A stretch of DNA of 64,000 nt, taken from the NCBI RefSeq assembly GCF_900067135.1, contig NZ_FJUR01000001.1, positions 1,863,501 to 1,927,500 on the forward strand. The letters run 5' to 3'. Origin of the DNA: Rhizobium sp. 9140. Lineage in GTDB: Bacteria > Pseudomonadota > Alphaproteobacteria > Rhizobiales > Rhizobiaceae. The notes under the pieces were generated by a model. The model searched no databases. It was not told the origin of the DNA and worked only from the letters and a program-made list of their open reading frames with translations. Within the stretch, counting starts at the first letter, position 1, and each line of letters starts with the position of its first letter. Shown here in pieces: positions 8,696 through 17,315 of the stretch. A program made the translations under genes and the position numbers.

Positions 8696-9136
8696 CTAAT
8701 TTCCGAACCGCGAGACGATTTCGGCGGCCAGTGTTGCCCCTTCGTCACGGTAACGCTGGTCGGCCAGCACGGCGCTCGGGGTACAGCTTGTATAGACCGA
8801 GGCGAAACTGCGATAGCCCCTGTTGAAGGCGGCGGTCAGCCGCGCCTTGCGATCCGGCTCCGCGCCGGCCTCCCGGTCGATCAGCGCCTGCATGTCGGCG
8901 CGCCATTCCCCGGCCTTCGCATCCCCGCAGAGCGTTCGCAGATAGGTGACGGAACCCACGATCTCCGCCATCCGCAGAAGCCTTGCGTCGTATGGTGTCG
9001 GCTTTATCGCATGCGCATCGACGCCCGGCGCAGGCGGGCGATCCGTGGCCGGCTGCGCCTGGGCTGAGGGCAGCGGCAAGCTGAACAGCATGAAAAGGCC
9101 GGCAAGAGCAGGGCGGAGGGGAATCTCGAAGGTCAT
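8696..9136 (-). CDS. TIGR02301-like exported protein
   Basis: Protein of 145 residues with a signal peptide (hydrophobic core 10-20, cleavage near AQA at 25-27). The mature part resembles the alphaproteobacterial TIGR02301 family: a helical domain with two conserved cysteines (LRTLCGD and YTSCTPSA) that could form a disulfide in the periplasm, and the ending AEIVSRFGN. The function of that family is unknown. The start at MTFEIPLRP gives a normal n-region. The convergent or tandem neighbours do not suggest a pathway. Confidence 0.75.
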   Translation of the reverse strand: MTFEIPLRPALAGLFMLFSLPLPSAQAQPATDRPPAPGVDAHAIKPTPYDARLLRMAEIVGSVTYLRTLCGDAKAGEWRADMQALIDREAGAEPDRKARLTAAFNRGYRSFASVYTSCTPSAVLADQRYRDEGATLAAEIVSRFGN

Positions 9137-9186
9137 GCCAGCAAAAATGCCCGGTTCCGTCGATTTCGCAAGTCCCGGCTTCCCCG

Positions 9187-9612
9187 TCATTCCCTCATGG
9201 CTTCCAGCCGGGCGATGCAATCGCGCACGCTCGGCGGGGCCGGCAGGTCGGCAATCTCGGCGGCGGTGTACCAGCCAAGGCTCGCCGCATCGTCCCCGGC
9301 GACCGCTTCGGCGTCGATATCCGCCTCGACGCGAAACACCGAGAGGAAGAAATGCCGCCCGCCCGCGCCATCCGCTGTGTCCACAGGCAGGTCGTAGGTC
9401 GCAAAGAGCACCGGCACTGAGCCCGTGATGCCGGTCTCCTCGAACAGTTCCCGCACCGCCGTTTCCGCCGGCGTTTCGCCGGGCTCTGCCCGCCCGCCCG
9501 GAAAGGCGAACATGTCGGCAGATGGCGGCTTGGAGCGGCGCACGAGCAGGTAGCGACCGTTGCGCACGACGATGGCGGAAGAAGCGAGGGCAGGCGGCGG
9601 AGAGGCAGTCAT
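9187..9612 (-). CDS. Nudix hydrolase
   Basis: Cytoplasmic Nudix pyrophosphohydrolase of 141 residues. The full Nudix box is present from G40: G(x5)E46(x7)R54-E55-xx-E58-E59-x-G61, with the E residues that bind magnesium. It lacks accessory domains, so it is a small housekeeping type that could act on ADP-ribose, dinucleoside polyphosphates or damaged nucleotides; specificity cannot be assigned. The chosen ATG gives MTASPPPALASSAIVV, starting just before the first beta strand. It is divergent from the YedK-type gene, with 115 bases between the two starts. Confidence 0.9.
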   Translation of the reverse strand: MTASPPPALASSAIVVRNGRYLLVRRSKPPSADMFAFPGGRAEPGETPAETAVRELFEETGITGSVPVLFATYDLPVDTADGAGGRHFFLSVFRVEADIDAEAVAGDDAASLGWYTAAEIADLPAPPSVRDCIARLEAMRE

Positions 9613-9727
9613 GGCGGTTCCGTTATGGCGTTGCGGACGAATCGATCCTATATCAGCCGGAGGGGCGAGCGCGATCGAATGCGGGACGCGACGCCCCGAG
9701 AGTTCGGTAAGGACAGGGGGCGACATC

Positions 9728-10528
9728 ATGTGCGGACGCTATGCCCTGACGGTCACGCCCGAAGAGCTTGAGGAGGCGCTGGCCGTCATCGACGCTGGCG
9801 ACTTTCCGCCGCGCTACAATATCGCGCCAACCCAGCCGATCATCGTCATCACCGCAGCAGACCGCACCGACCCGCGCAGCAACACGCCGCCACGCCGGAC
9901 AGCGCTCGTGCGCTGGGGCTTTCTGCCCGGCTGGGTCAAAGACCCGAACGATTTTCCGCTGCTCCTGAACGCGCGCGCCGAAACGGCCATCGAGAAGGCC
10001 TCGTTCCGTGCGGCCATGCGTCACCGCCGCGTGCTCGTGCCGGCATCAGGCTTCTACGAGTGGAGACGCCATCCCAAGGAAAGCGGTCTGCCGTCACAAG
10101 CTTACTGGATCCGGCCGAAATCCGGCGGCCTCGTCGCTTTCGGCGGCCTGATGGAAACATGGGCCTCTGCCGACGGCTCGGAGATGGATACGGGCGCGAT
10201 TCTCACGACCCGTTCCAACACGGCGATGTCTTTCATTCATGAGCGAATGCCCGTGGTGATCCGGCCTGAAGACTTCGCCCGGTGGCTCGATTGCAAGACG
10301 CAGGAGCCGCGCGACGTTGCCGACCTGATGGTGCCGGCCGATGAAAACCTGTTCGACGTCGTGCCGGTTTCCGACGCCGTCAACAAGGTCGCCAATACGA
10401 CGCCCGATATCCAGACCCCCGTCGACCTCACGGCGTTGGCGCATGCGCCGCCAAAGCCGGACAGAAAGAAGCCCGCACCGGCAGGACCGCCGGAGGATGG
10501 GGACAGTCCTCAACTCATGCTGTTCTGA
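9728..10528 (+). CDS. yedK: SOS response-associated peptidase family (HMCES/YedK-type)
   Basis: SRAP-domain protein of 266 residues. It begins MCGRYALT, so after removal of Met1 the catalytic Cys2 is exposed; this cysteine forms a thiazolidine crosslink to abasic sites in single-stranded DNA. Other family residues are visible: the asparagine of LNARAETA, the glutamate of ASGFYEW and the histidine of SFIHERMPVVI. The start is fixed by the need for Cys at position 2. A disordered proline/lysine-rich tail follows after about residue 235. No LexA-like box could be confirmed upstream, so SOS control is not claimed. Confidence 0.93.
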   Translation: MCGRYALTVTPEELEEALAVIDAGDFPPRYNIAPTQPIIVITAADRTDPRSNTPPRRTALVRWGFLPGWVKDPNDFPLLLNARAETAIEKASFRAAMRHRRVLVPASGFYEWRRHPKESGLPSQAYWIRPKSGGLVAFGGLMETWASADGSEMDTGAILTTRSNTAMSFIHERMPVVIRPEDFARWLDCKTQEPRDVADLMVPADENLFDVVPVSDAVNKVANTTPDIQTPVDLTALAHAPPKPDRKKPAPAGPPEDGDSPQLMLF

Positions 10529-10574
10529 TCACGCTGGTAACGGCAGGCCTCGTGAGGCGCGTCTTGGCGAGCGA

Positions 10575-10751
10575 TCAGTGCTCGCGCCAGTCGCGAACGC
10601 GATCGGCAGCCTTTGCCGGCTGCGCCGATGCTTTGGGCTTCTGATGCAGCGCCGCGGCAGCGACGGCCTTCAGGCCCAGCGGGCGATAGCGATCGACCAG
10701 CTTTTCGTTCTTGGCTTCGGCCTCTGCCGTGTCTGTCTTGCGTTCCGTCAT
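10575..10751 (-). CDS. small basic hypothetical protein (58 residues)
   Basis: Encodes MTERKTDTAE... with a charged N-terminus, an alanine-rich middle (AVAAAALHQ) and ending DRVRDWREH. There is no signal peptide, membrane segment or recognised domain. The ATG has a strong AGGAGAG ribosome-binding site six bases upstream, which argues for real translation and fixes this start over longer options. It lies alone, its stop 46 bases from that of the convergent YedK-type gene. Confidence 0.65.
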   Translation of the reverse strand: MTERKTDTAEAEAKNEKLVDRYRPLGLKAVAAAALHQKPKASAQPAKAADRVRDWREH

Positions 10752-11065
10752 GTCACTCTCTCCTGAATAAGGTTTCGTCCCGGGTCGGGCGCCGCTTGGA
10801 GAAGCCATCTTTCGACGATTACAACCTGCAGCACCTCGTTCGTTCCCGGAGATCCGAACGTCTCGCATTGTCCCCGCAAGCTCGAATCTCCTGAAATTCT
10901 ACGGCTTTCAAACGTTTTAATCATGACAAATTCATGTCCATCCTGCGAGCATTTTGCGCGCTAAAGTATGCTGCAATGCAACCGGATTCATGCTGCGGTG
11001 CAATCGAGCGTCTGACGTGATCTGATCCCTTGCTCCAGTGGCCAAGTCTCCAGACGGAAGGGAGG

Positions 11066-11122
11066 ACCCTCTTGACCCAATGGGCGAACCCCCTTGACCA
11101 AGGGGGTGGGAACGGCGATAAA
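11066..11122 (+). promoter_or_regulatory. putative promoter with duplicated operator upstream of cysS
   Basis: TTGACC (11094-11099) is followed after 17 bases by GATAAA (11117-11122), a good sigma70-type match. An exact 8-bp inverted repeat ACCCCCTT/AAGGGGGT (11088-11107) overlaps the -35 and spacer. A second, imperfect copy of the same block, with TTGACC at 11072-11077, lies exactly 22 bases upstream, about two helical turns. This geometry suits a dimeric repressor or activator. The regulator is unknown. Confidence 0.5.
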
Positions 11123-11128
11123 GCCACC

Positions 11129-11276
11129 ATGAAAACGGAAACCTGCATTTTCTGCGGCTCGATAATTCGCTAGCGCTTGCCGCTGGCCATTTCCGTTTCG
11201 TCTCCTTAACCAAGACCAGGATGAGAACGCGAAGGCCGGCAGGCCGGCGCGCGTGATCTGCGGCGGCCTGCCGCCG
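11129..11276 (+). promoter_or_regulatory. possible cysS leader: mini-ORF and competing stems
   Basis: A 14-codon ORF (11129-11173, MKTETCIFCGSIIR) has two cysteine codons and starts near the predicted transcription start, so it might be leaderless. Downstream, hairpins 11235-11248 and 11261-11276 are mutually exclusive with a perfect 10-bp pairing CGGCAGGCCG/CGGCCTGCCG (11237-11246 with 11264-11273). The arrangement resembles an amino-acid-specific attenuator, but no U-tract follows, so termination is not shown. Confidence 0.35.
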
Positions 11277-11331
11277 GATGCATGATTTGCGACGCTGACG
11301 GCGAAAAGCACTGACAAGGGAGACGATACGC

Positions 11332-12789
11332 ATGACGGACGTGCCGGCACTGAGGCTCTACAATACGCTGACGCGCGAAAAGACCGTGTTTGCGCCGATC
11401 GATGCCGGCAATGTCCGTCTTTATGTCTGCGGCCCGACCGTCTACGACTTCGCACATATCGGCAATGCGCGCCCGGTCATCGTGTTCGACATCCTCTTCC
11501 GCCTGCTGCGCCATCTCTATGGCGAGACGAACGTCACCTATGTCCGCAACATCACCGACGTCGATGACAAGATCAACGCGCGCGCGCTGCGCGACTTCCC
11601 GGATCTGCCGCTGAACGAGGCGATCCGCGCCGTCACGGAGAAGACCGAGACGCAGTTCGTGGACGATGCACGCGCACTCGGTTCGCTGGAGCCGACCGTC
11701 CAGCCGCGCGCCACCGAGAACATCGCCGAGATGATCGCGATCATCGAGGCGCTGATCACGCGCGGACATGCTTACGTTGCCGCTGGTGAGGTCCTGTTCG
11801 ACACGACGTCGATGGCGGATTACGGCGCGCTCTCGCACCGCAATCTCGACGAACAGCAGGCCGGCGCTCGCATTGCCGTCGATGCGCATAAGAAAAGTCC
11901 CGGCGACTTCGTGTTGTGGAAGCTCTCCTCCGACAACGAACCCGGCTGGGAAAGCCCATGGGGCCGTGGCCGCCCGGGCTGGCATATCGAATGCTCCGCC
12001 ATGAGCCACCGCTATCTCGGCGAAACCTTCGACATTCACGGCGGCGGGCTCGATCTGATCTTTCCCCACCACGAGAACGAGATCGCCCAATCGCGTTGCG
12101 CCCACGGCACGGCGAACATGGCGAACGTCTGGATGCACAACGGCTTCGTGCAGATCGAGGGCCGCAAGATGTCGAAGTCGGACGGCAACTTCGTCACGAT
12201 TCACAACTTGCTGCACACGGAAAACTTCGGCGGCCGGACATGGCCGGGGGAGGTCCTGCGCCTTGCCATGCTGATGACGCACTATCGCCAGCCGATCGAT
12301 TTCAGCCTCAAGCGGCTGGAAGAGGCGCAAGGCATCGTGCGCCGCTGGGCCGACGCCAAGGTTCGCATCACGGCGCTCGTGGCGGAAAGCCCGGAGATGC
12401 CCGCCTGGGTCCTGCCGCCGGAAAGCCCTGTTCTCGACGATCTCAACCTCTATCCCGTCATCACCGGCATGAACCAGCTTGCCGCCGAGGCAATGAAGGG
12501 CGACCTCGATGCCGCCGCCACCTTTTTCGGGCTTCTGGATCTGATGGGCTTCGAGGCGATCGAGCATCTGAGCCAGCAGGCGACGGATCTGGACCTCAGC
12601 CTTGCCGGCGAGGATACATGGGCCGGCGTGGCCCAGCGGATCGAGGAACGGCTGGCGCTTCTGAAGGCCCGGAACTTCGCGGAGGCCGACCGCATCCGGG
12701 ACGAGCTTCTCGCGCAAGGCATCCAGCTGAAGGACGGCAAGGACGCGGCGACCGGTGAGCGGGTAACGACCTGGGAGGTCAAGCGCTAG
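11332..12789 (+). CDS. cysS: cysteinyl-tRNA synthetase
   Basis: Class I aminoacyl-tRNA synthetase of 485 residues that charges tRNA-Cys. The zinc-ligand cysteine of [13 protein letters not shown] (near residue 31), the HIGN form of the HIGH motif (about 41-44), the zinc-binding HIECSAM and HHENEIAQS segments, and KMSKS (about 279-283) are all intact. The C-terminal half has the DALR-type helical anticodon region. The start follows an AGGGAG ribosome-binding site. It appears monocistronic, preceded by a long structured leader and followed by a repeat-rich gap. Confidence 0.98.
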   Translation: MTDVPALRLYNTLTREKTVFAPIDAGNVRLYVCGPTVYDFAHIGNARPVIVFDILFRLLRHLYGETNVTYVRNITDVDDKINARALRDFPDLPLNEAIRAVTEKTETQFVDDARALGSLEPTVQPRATENIAEMIAIIEALITRGHAYVAAGEVLFDTTSMADYGALSHRNLDEQQAGARIAVDAHKKSPGDFVLWKLSSDNEPGWESPWGRGRPGWHIECSAMSHRYLGETFDIHGGGLDLIFPHHENEIAQSRCAHGTANMANVWMHNGFVQIEGRKMSKSDGNFVTIHNLLHTENFGGRTWPGEVLRLAMLMTHYRQPIDFSLKRLEEAQGIVRRWADAKVRITALVAESPEMPAWVLPPESPVLDDLNLYPVITGMNQLAAEAMKGDLDAAATFFGLLDLMGFEAIEHLSQQATDLDLSLAGEDTWAGVAQRIEERLALLKARNFAEADRIRDELLAQGIQLKDGKDAATGERVTTWEVKR

Positions 12790-12807
12790 AGGCGGCTGGC
12801 AAACGGC

Positions 12808-12898
12808 TTGCGTCGAGCGCCGGATCGGCATGGAATGGGGAATGGGGAATGGGGAATGGGGAATGGGCGGAATCGCCGGATCGGCCGGCGAGACGCAA
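12808..12898. repeat. heptanucleotide array nested in direct and inverted repeats
   Basis: Four full copies plus six bases of AATGGGG run from 12834 to 12867. The array is flanked by two exact 12-bp direct repeats CGCCGGATCGGC (12818-12829 and 12874-12885), and these by an inverted pair TTGCGTC (12808-12814) and GACGCAA (12892-12898). It lies downstream of cysS in a gap of 256 bases that holds no gene. Confidence 0.85.
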
Positions 12899-13045
12899 TG
12901 ATCGATGTCTGGCGTGGGAGAAGAATGCGATGATCCGTTCGTTCATGCGATGCTTGCGCACGACGATTCAGACTGTGAGCGGCCGGCGTCACACCTCTGA
13001 CGCAGCAGGGTTTTCGGCTATTCCTAACCAGAAAGGAATCGTATC

Positions 13046-13527
13046 ATGACCGATGATCGTCACGCCGGCGGCTGCCAGTGCGGTGCCGTCCGCTTCCGGG
13101 TGGAAGGCGCTCTTGGCGACGCCTCGGTCTGCCACTGCCGCATGTGCCAGAAGGCATCGGGCAGTTTCTACATGCCGCTGGTCTCCGTGCGACAGGCAAA
13201 GCTCGTCTGGACACGGGGGCAGCCGAAGCACTTCCAGTCCTCCAACCATGTCCGCCGCGGCTTTTGCGCCGACTGCGGAACGCCGCTGACCTATGAGGCG
13301 CCGGATGGTGTGGCGCTGGCCATTGCCACCTTCGATGCCCCTGAGGGGATCGCGCCCGTTATCCAATGGGGCACGGAGGCCAAACTCCCCTGCGTCGACG
13401 GCATCCGCGACCTTCCCGAGCAGGACACGATGGCCGACATCACGGCCGCGCCTTTTCTGAGTACGCTGGTGTCCTATCAGCACCCCGACCACGAGACCGA
13501 CCATTGGCCACTGCTGGAGAGACCGCA

Positions 13528-13531
<4 letters not shown>
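13046..13531 (+). CDS. GFA family zinc protein, copy 1
   Basis: Protein of 161 residues in the GFA (glutathione-dependent formaldehyde-activating enzyme/centromere protein V-like, Mss4-like) fold. Zinc and glutathione-type cysteine motifs are visible: CQC at 10-12, CHCRMC at 29-34 and FCADCGTP near residues 73-80. Most members are of unknown substrate; formaldehyde-glutathione condensation is only one described activity. It overlaps the next gene, a second GFA protein, by four bases (ATGA), indicating a tandem duplication expressed together. It starts after AGAAAGGA. Confidence 0.9.
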
Positions 13532-14993
<1,462 letters not shown>

Positions 14994-14996
14994 TCC

Positions 14997-16613
14997 ATGA
15001 AACGCGCGCGCATCTTTCTCTTCGACACGACCCTTCGCGACGGCCAGCAGACGCCCGGCGTCGACTTTTCCGTCGAGGACAAGATCGCGATCGCCTCCAT
15101 GCTCGACGATTTCGGCATGGACTATGTTGAGGGCGGGTACCCCGGCGCGAACCCGACGGATACCGCCTTCTTCGCCAAGCGCCGCACCCGCAACGCCCGC
15201 TTCGTCGCTTTTGGCATGACCAAGCGCACCGGGGTGTCCGCCGCCAACGATCCGGGGCTTGCTGCTCTTCTGCAGTCGGCAAGCGACACGATCTGTCTCG
15301 TAGCGAAGAGCTGGGATTATCACGTCGCCGTCGCGCTCGGCTGCACCAATCAGGAAAATCTCGACAACATCGAGGCCTCCGTGGAGGCCGTCGTGAAAAG
15401 CGGCCGCGAGGCCATGGTCGATTGCGAGCATTTCTTCGACGGCTACAAGGCGAACCCCGATTACGCGCTCGCCTGCGCCCGGGCCACGTACGATGCCGGC
15501 GCGCGCTGGGTCGTGCTCTGCGACACCAACGGCGGCACGCAGCCGGAGGAGATCCGCACGATCGTCGCGGCCGTCATCGCCGCCGGCATCCCGGGCGACC
15601 GCCTCGGCATCCACGCGCATAACGATACGGGGCAGGCGGTGGCCAATTCGCTGGCCGCGGTCGAGGCCGGCGTTCGCCAGATCCAGGGTACGCTCAACGG
15701 CATCGGCGAGCGCTGCGGCAATGCCAACCTCGTCACGCTCATCCCGACGCTCGCGCTGAAGGACGTCTATGCCAGCCGCTTCGAGACGGCTATCGATACC
15801 GAAAGGCTGCAGGAGCTGACAAAGCTTTCCCATGCTTTCGACGAACTGCTGAACCGCTCGCCCGACCACCAGATGCCCTATGTCGGTGCCTCCGCCTTCG
15901 CCACCAAGGCGGGCATTCACGCCTCCGCGCTGCTGAAGGACCCGCGCACCTACGAGCATGTGACGCCGGAGAGCGTCGGCAACCTGCGCAAGGTCATGGT
16001 GTCGGATCAGGGCGGCAAGGCCAATTTCATCAATGCCTTGAAGCGCCGCGGCATCGTCGTCGGCAAGGACGACCCGCGTCTCGACAAACTGATTTCCATC
16101 GTCAAGGAGCGCGAGGCGACCGGCTATGCCTATGAGGGCGCCGATGCGAGCTTCGCCATCCTCGCCCGCCGCACCCTTGCCCACGTGCCGGATTTCTTCC
16201 ATGTCGAAAGCTTCCGTGTCATGGTCGAGCGCCGCTTCGACGCAAACGGTCAGCTGAAGACGGTTTCCGAAGCCGTCGTTCGCGTCTTCATCGATGGCGA
16301 GGAGACGCTCTCTGTTGCCGAAGGTCACGGTCCCGTTAACGCGCTCGATCTCGCCTTGCGCAAGGATCTCGGCAAATACCAGCACGAGATCGCCGACCTC
16401 GAACTCGCGGACTACAAGGTCCGCATCCTCAACGGCGGCACGGAGGCCATCACCCGCGTCCTCATCGAATCCACCGATGGCACCGGCGCCCGCTGGTGGA
16501 CCGTCGGCGTTTCCGACAACATCATAGACGCCTCGTTCCAGGCACTGATGGACAGTATCGTGTTCAAGTTGCTGAAGAACCGCGACGGCGCGGTGGCGGC
16601 TGCGGCGGAGTAG
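14997..16613 (+). CDS. cimA: (R)-citramalate synthase
   Basis: Protein of 538 residues of the LeuA/CimA family. It condenses pyruvate and acetyl-CoA to citramalate, a threonine-independent entry to isoleucine. The catalytic TIM barrel shows DTTLRDGQQTPG (about 10-21) and HAHNDTGQAVANSLAAVEAG (about 208-227) with the metal-binding HxH, followed by NGIGERCGNA. A C-terminal LeuA-type regulatory domain occupies the last 130 residues, where isoleucine feedback inhibition usually acts. Length and GYPGANPTD pattern match the alphaproteobacterial CimA type rather than isopropylmalate synthase. It follows pip by three bases. Confidence 0.92.
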   Translation: MKRARIFLFDTTLRDGQQTPGVDFSVEDKIAIASMLDDFGMDYVEGGYPGANPTDTAFFAKRRTRNARFVAFGMTKRTGVSAANDPGLAALLQSASDTICLVAKSWDYHVAVALGCTNQENLDNIEASVEAVVKSGREAMVDCEHFFDGYKANPDYALACARATYDAGARWVVLCDTNGGTQPEEIRTIVAAVIAAGIPGDRLGIHAHNDTGQAVANSLAAVEAGVRQIQGTLNGIGERCGNANLVTLIPTLALKDVYASRFETAIDTERLQELTKLSHAFDELLNRSPDHQMPYVGASAFATKAGIHASALLKDPRTYEHVTPESVGNLRKVMVSDQGGKANFINALKRRGIVVGKDDPRLDKLISIVKEREATGYAYEGADASFAILARRTLAHVPDFFHVESFRVMVERRFDANGQLKTVSEAVVRVFIDGEETLSVAEGHGPVNALDLALRKDLGKYQHEIADLELADYKVRILNGGTEAITRVLIESTDGTGARWWTVGVSDNIIDASFQALMDSIVFKLLKNRDGAVAAAAE

Positions 16614-16614
16614 A

Positions 16615-16916
16615 TCAGTCCTCGGAAACGCGAAGATCGCGGCCGCGATGGAAGATGCGAATGATGGTCACTTGCTCATCCTTCACCTGAAAGACGATGC
16701 TTGCCCGGCGGCGAAAACCGACGACACGGAGCCCGGGTCTCAGGTCTTCTCTTGCGAAACCGCGCTCGGGAACAAAGCGAAGCCAAGGCAATGGCGATGA
16801 ATGTCGCTCACATATTTAAGCGCAATGGCGGTCCCGGCGCGCGGTGCAAGGTAGTCGAAGAGTTCTGTTAGATCGGTGTTGGCCTCAGGCGTGAACTGGA
16901 CAGGCAGATCGCTCAC
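16615..16916 (-). pseudogene. parE: ParE-type toxin, frameshifted
   Basis: Two reading frames together encode one RelE/ParE toxin of about 100 residues. From a GTG at 16916 the first frame reads VSDLPVQFTPEANTDLTELF... to FALF; the second continues PERGFAREDLRPGLRVVGF...IIRIFHRGRDLRVSED to a stop at 16615. The join is at a CCC run (16768-16770), where one base appears to be missing. The GTG overlaps the antitoxin stop (GTGA), the normal parDE layout. Either the toxin is inactivated, or there is a sequencing error in the homopolymer. Confidence 0.8.
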
Positions 16917-17188
16917 GTCTTGTCGTCGAAACTGGATCTGTCGATGTGGTCCTTGATCGCCGCCCAGGATGCGGCCGCACTCATGGCGCGGCCGGGCTCC
17001 CTTGCCAACGCATCGACAGTCGGCAGAACTTCGTCGTGGAGCCAGCTTTCGAATGCGGCGTCCTGCACAGCGATGGTCATGAGACCTTCGCGGATCACAT
17101 CGCTCTCCGTCGCATATTCGCCGGAGGCGACCTTCTCCTTCACCAGCGTTGCCATGTCGTCCGGAAGAGTGATGCGAAATGCCTGCAT
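16913..17188 (-). CDS. parD: ParD-type antitoxin (partner toxin frameshifted)
   Basis: Antitoxin of 91 residues with an N-terminal ribbon-helix-helix (MQAFRITLPDDMATLVKEKV, then YATESDVIREGL) that should bind its own promoter, followed by a helical toxin-wrapping segment. The ATG is preceded by AAGGAG. In an intact locus it would neutralise the downstream ParE and autoregulate the operon; here the toxin frame is broken, leaving an apparently orphaned antitoxin. It lies between cimA and cpdB, an accessory insertion among housekeeping genes. Confidence 0.85.
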   Translation of the reverse strand: MQAFRITLPDDMATLVKEKVASGEYATESDVIREGLMTIAVQDAAFESWLHDEVLPTVDALAREPGRAMSAAASWAAIKDHIDRSSFDDKT

Positions 17189-17315
17189 GCCCTCGGCTCC
17201 TTGATGTTCTCCGGATACTTTATCGCATCGCGTCTGAAACGGGAATGGGTCTTGCAGACGGTCGCGTGGCACCGGACATCGTGGCTGCTGCGGAATAGGT
17301 CTTATGGATATAGCC

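Larger units (their letters stand above)
10752..11331. other. 580-base non-coding region upstream of cysS
   Basis: No convincing gene of normal size is seen. The left part (about 10890-10945) is relatively AT-rich and probably holds the promoter of the small minus-strand gene. The right part holds a duplicated TTGACC-containing element, a palindrome, a two-cysteine mini-ORF and GC-rich competing stems, all oriented toward cysS. It is unusually long for a gap between housekeeping genes in this window. Confidence 0.7.

Noticed and set aside
12834..12867. CRISPR-like repeat
   Set aside because: The units are seven bases with no spacers, and no cas gene is present.
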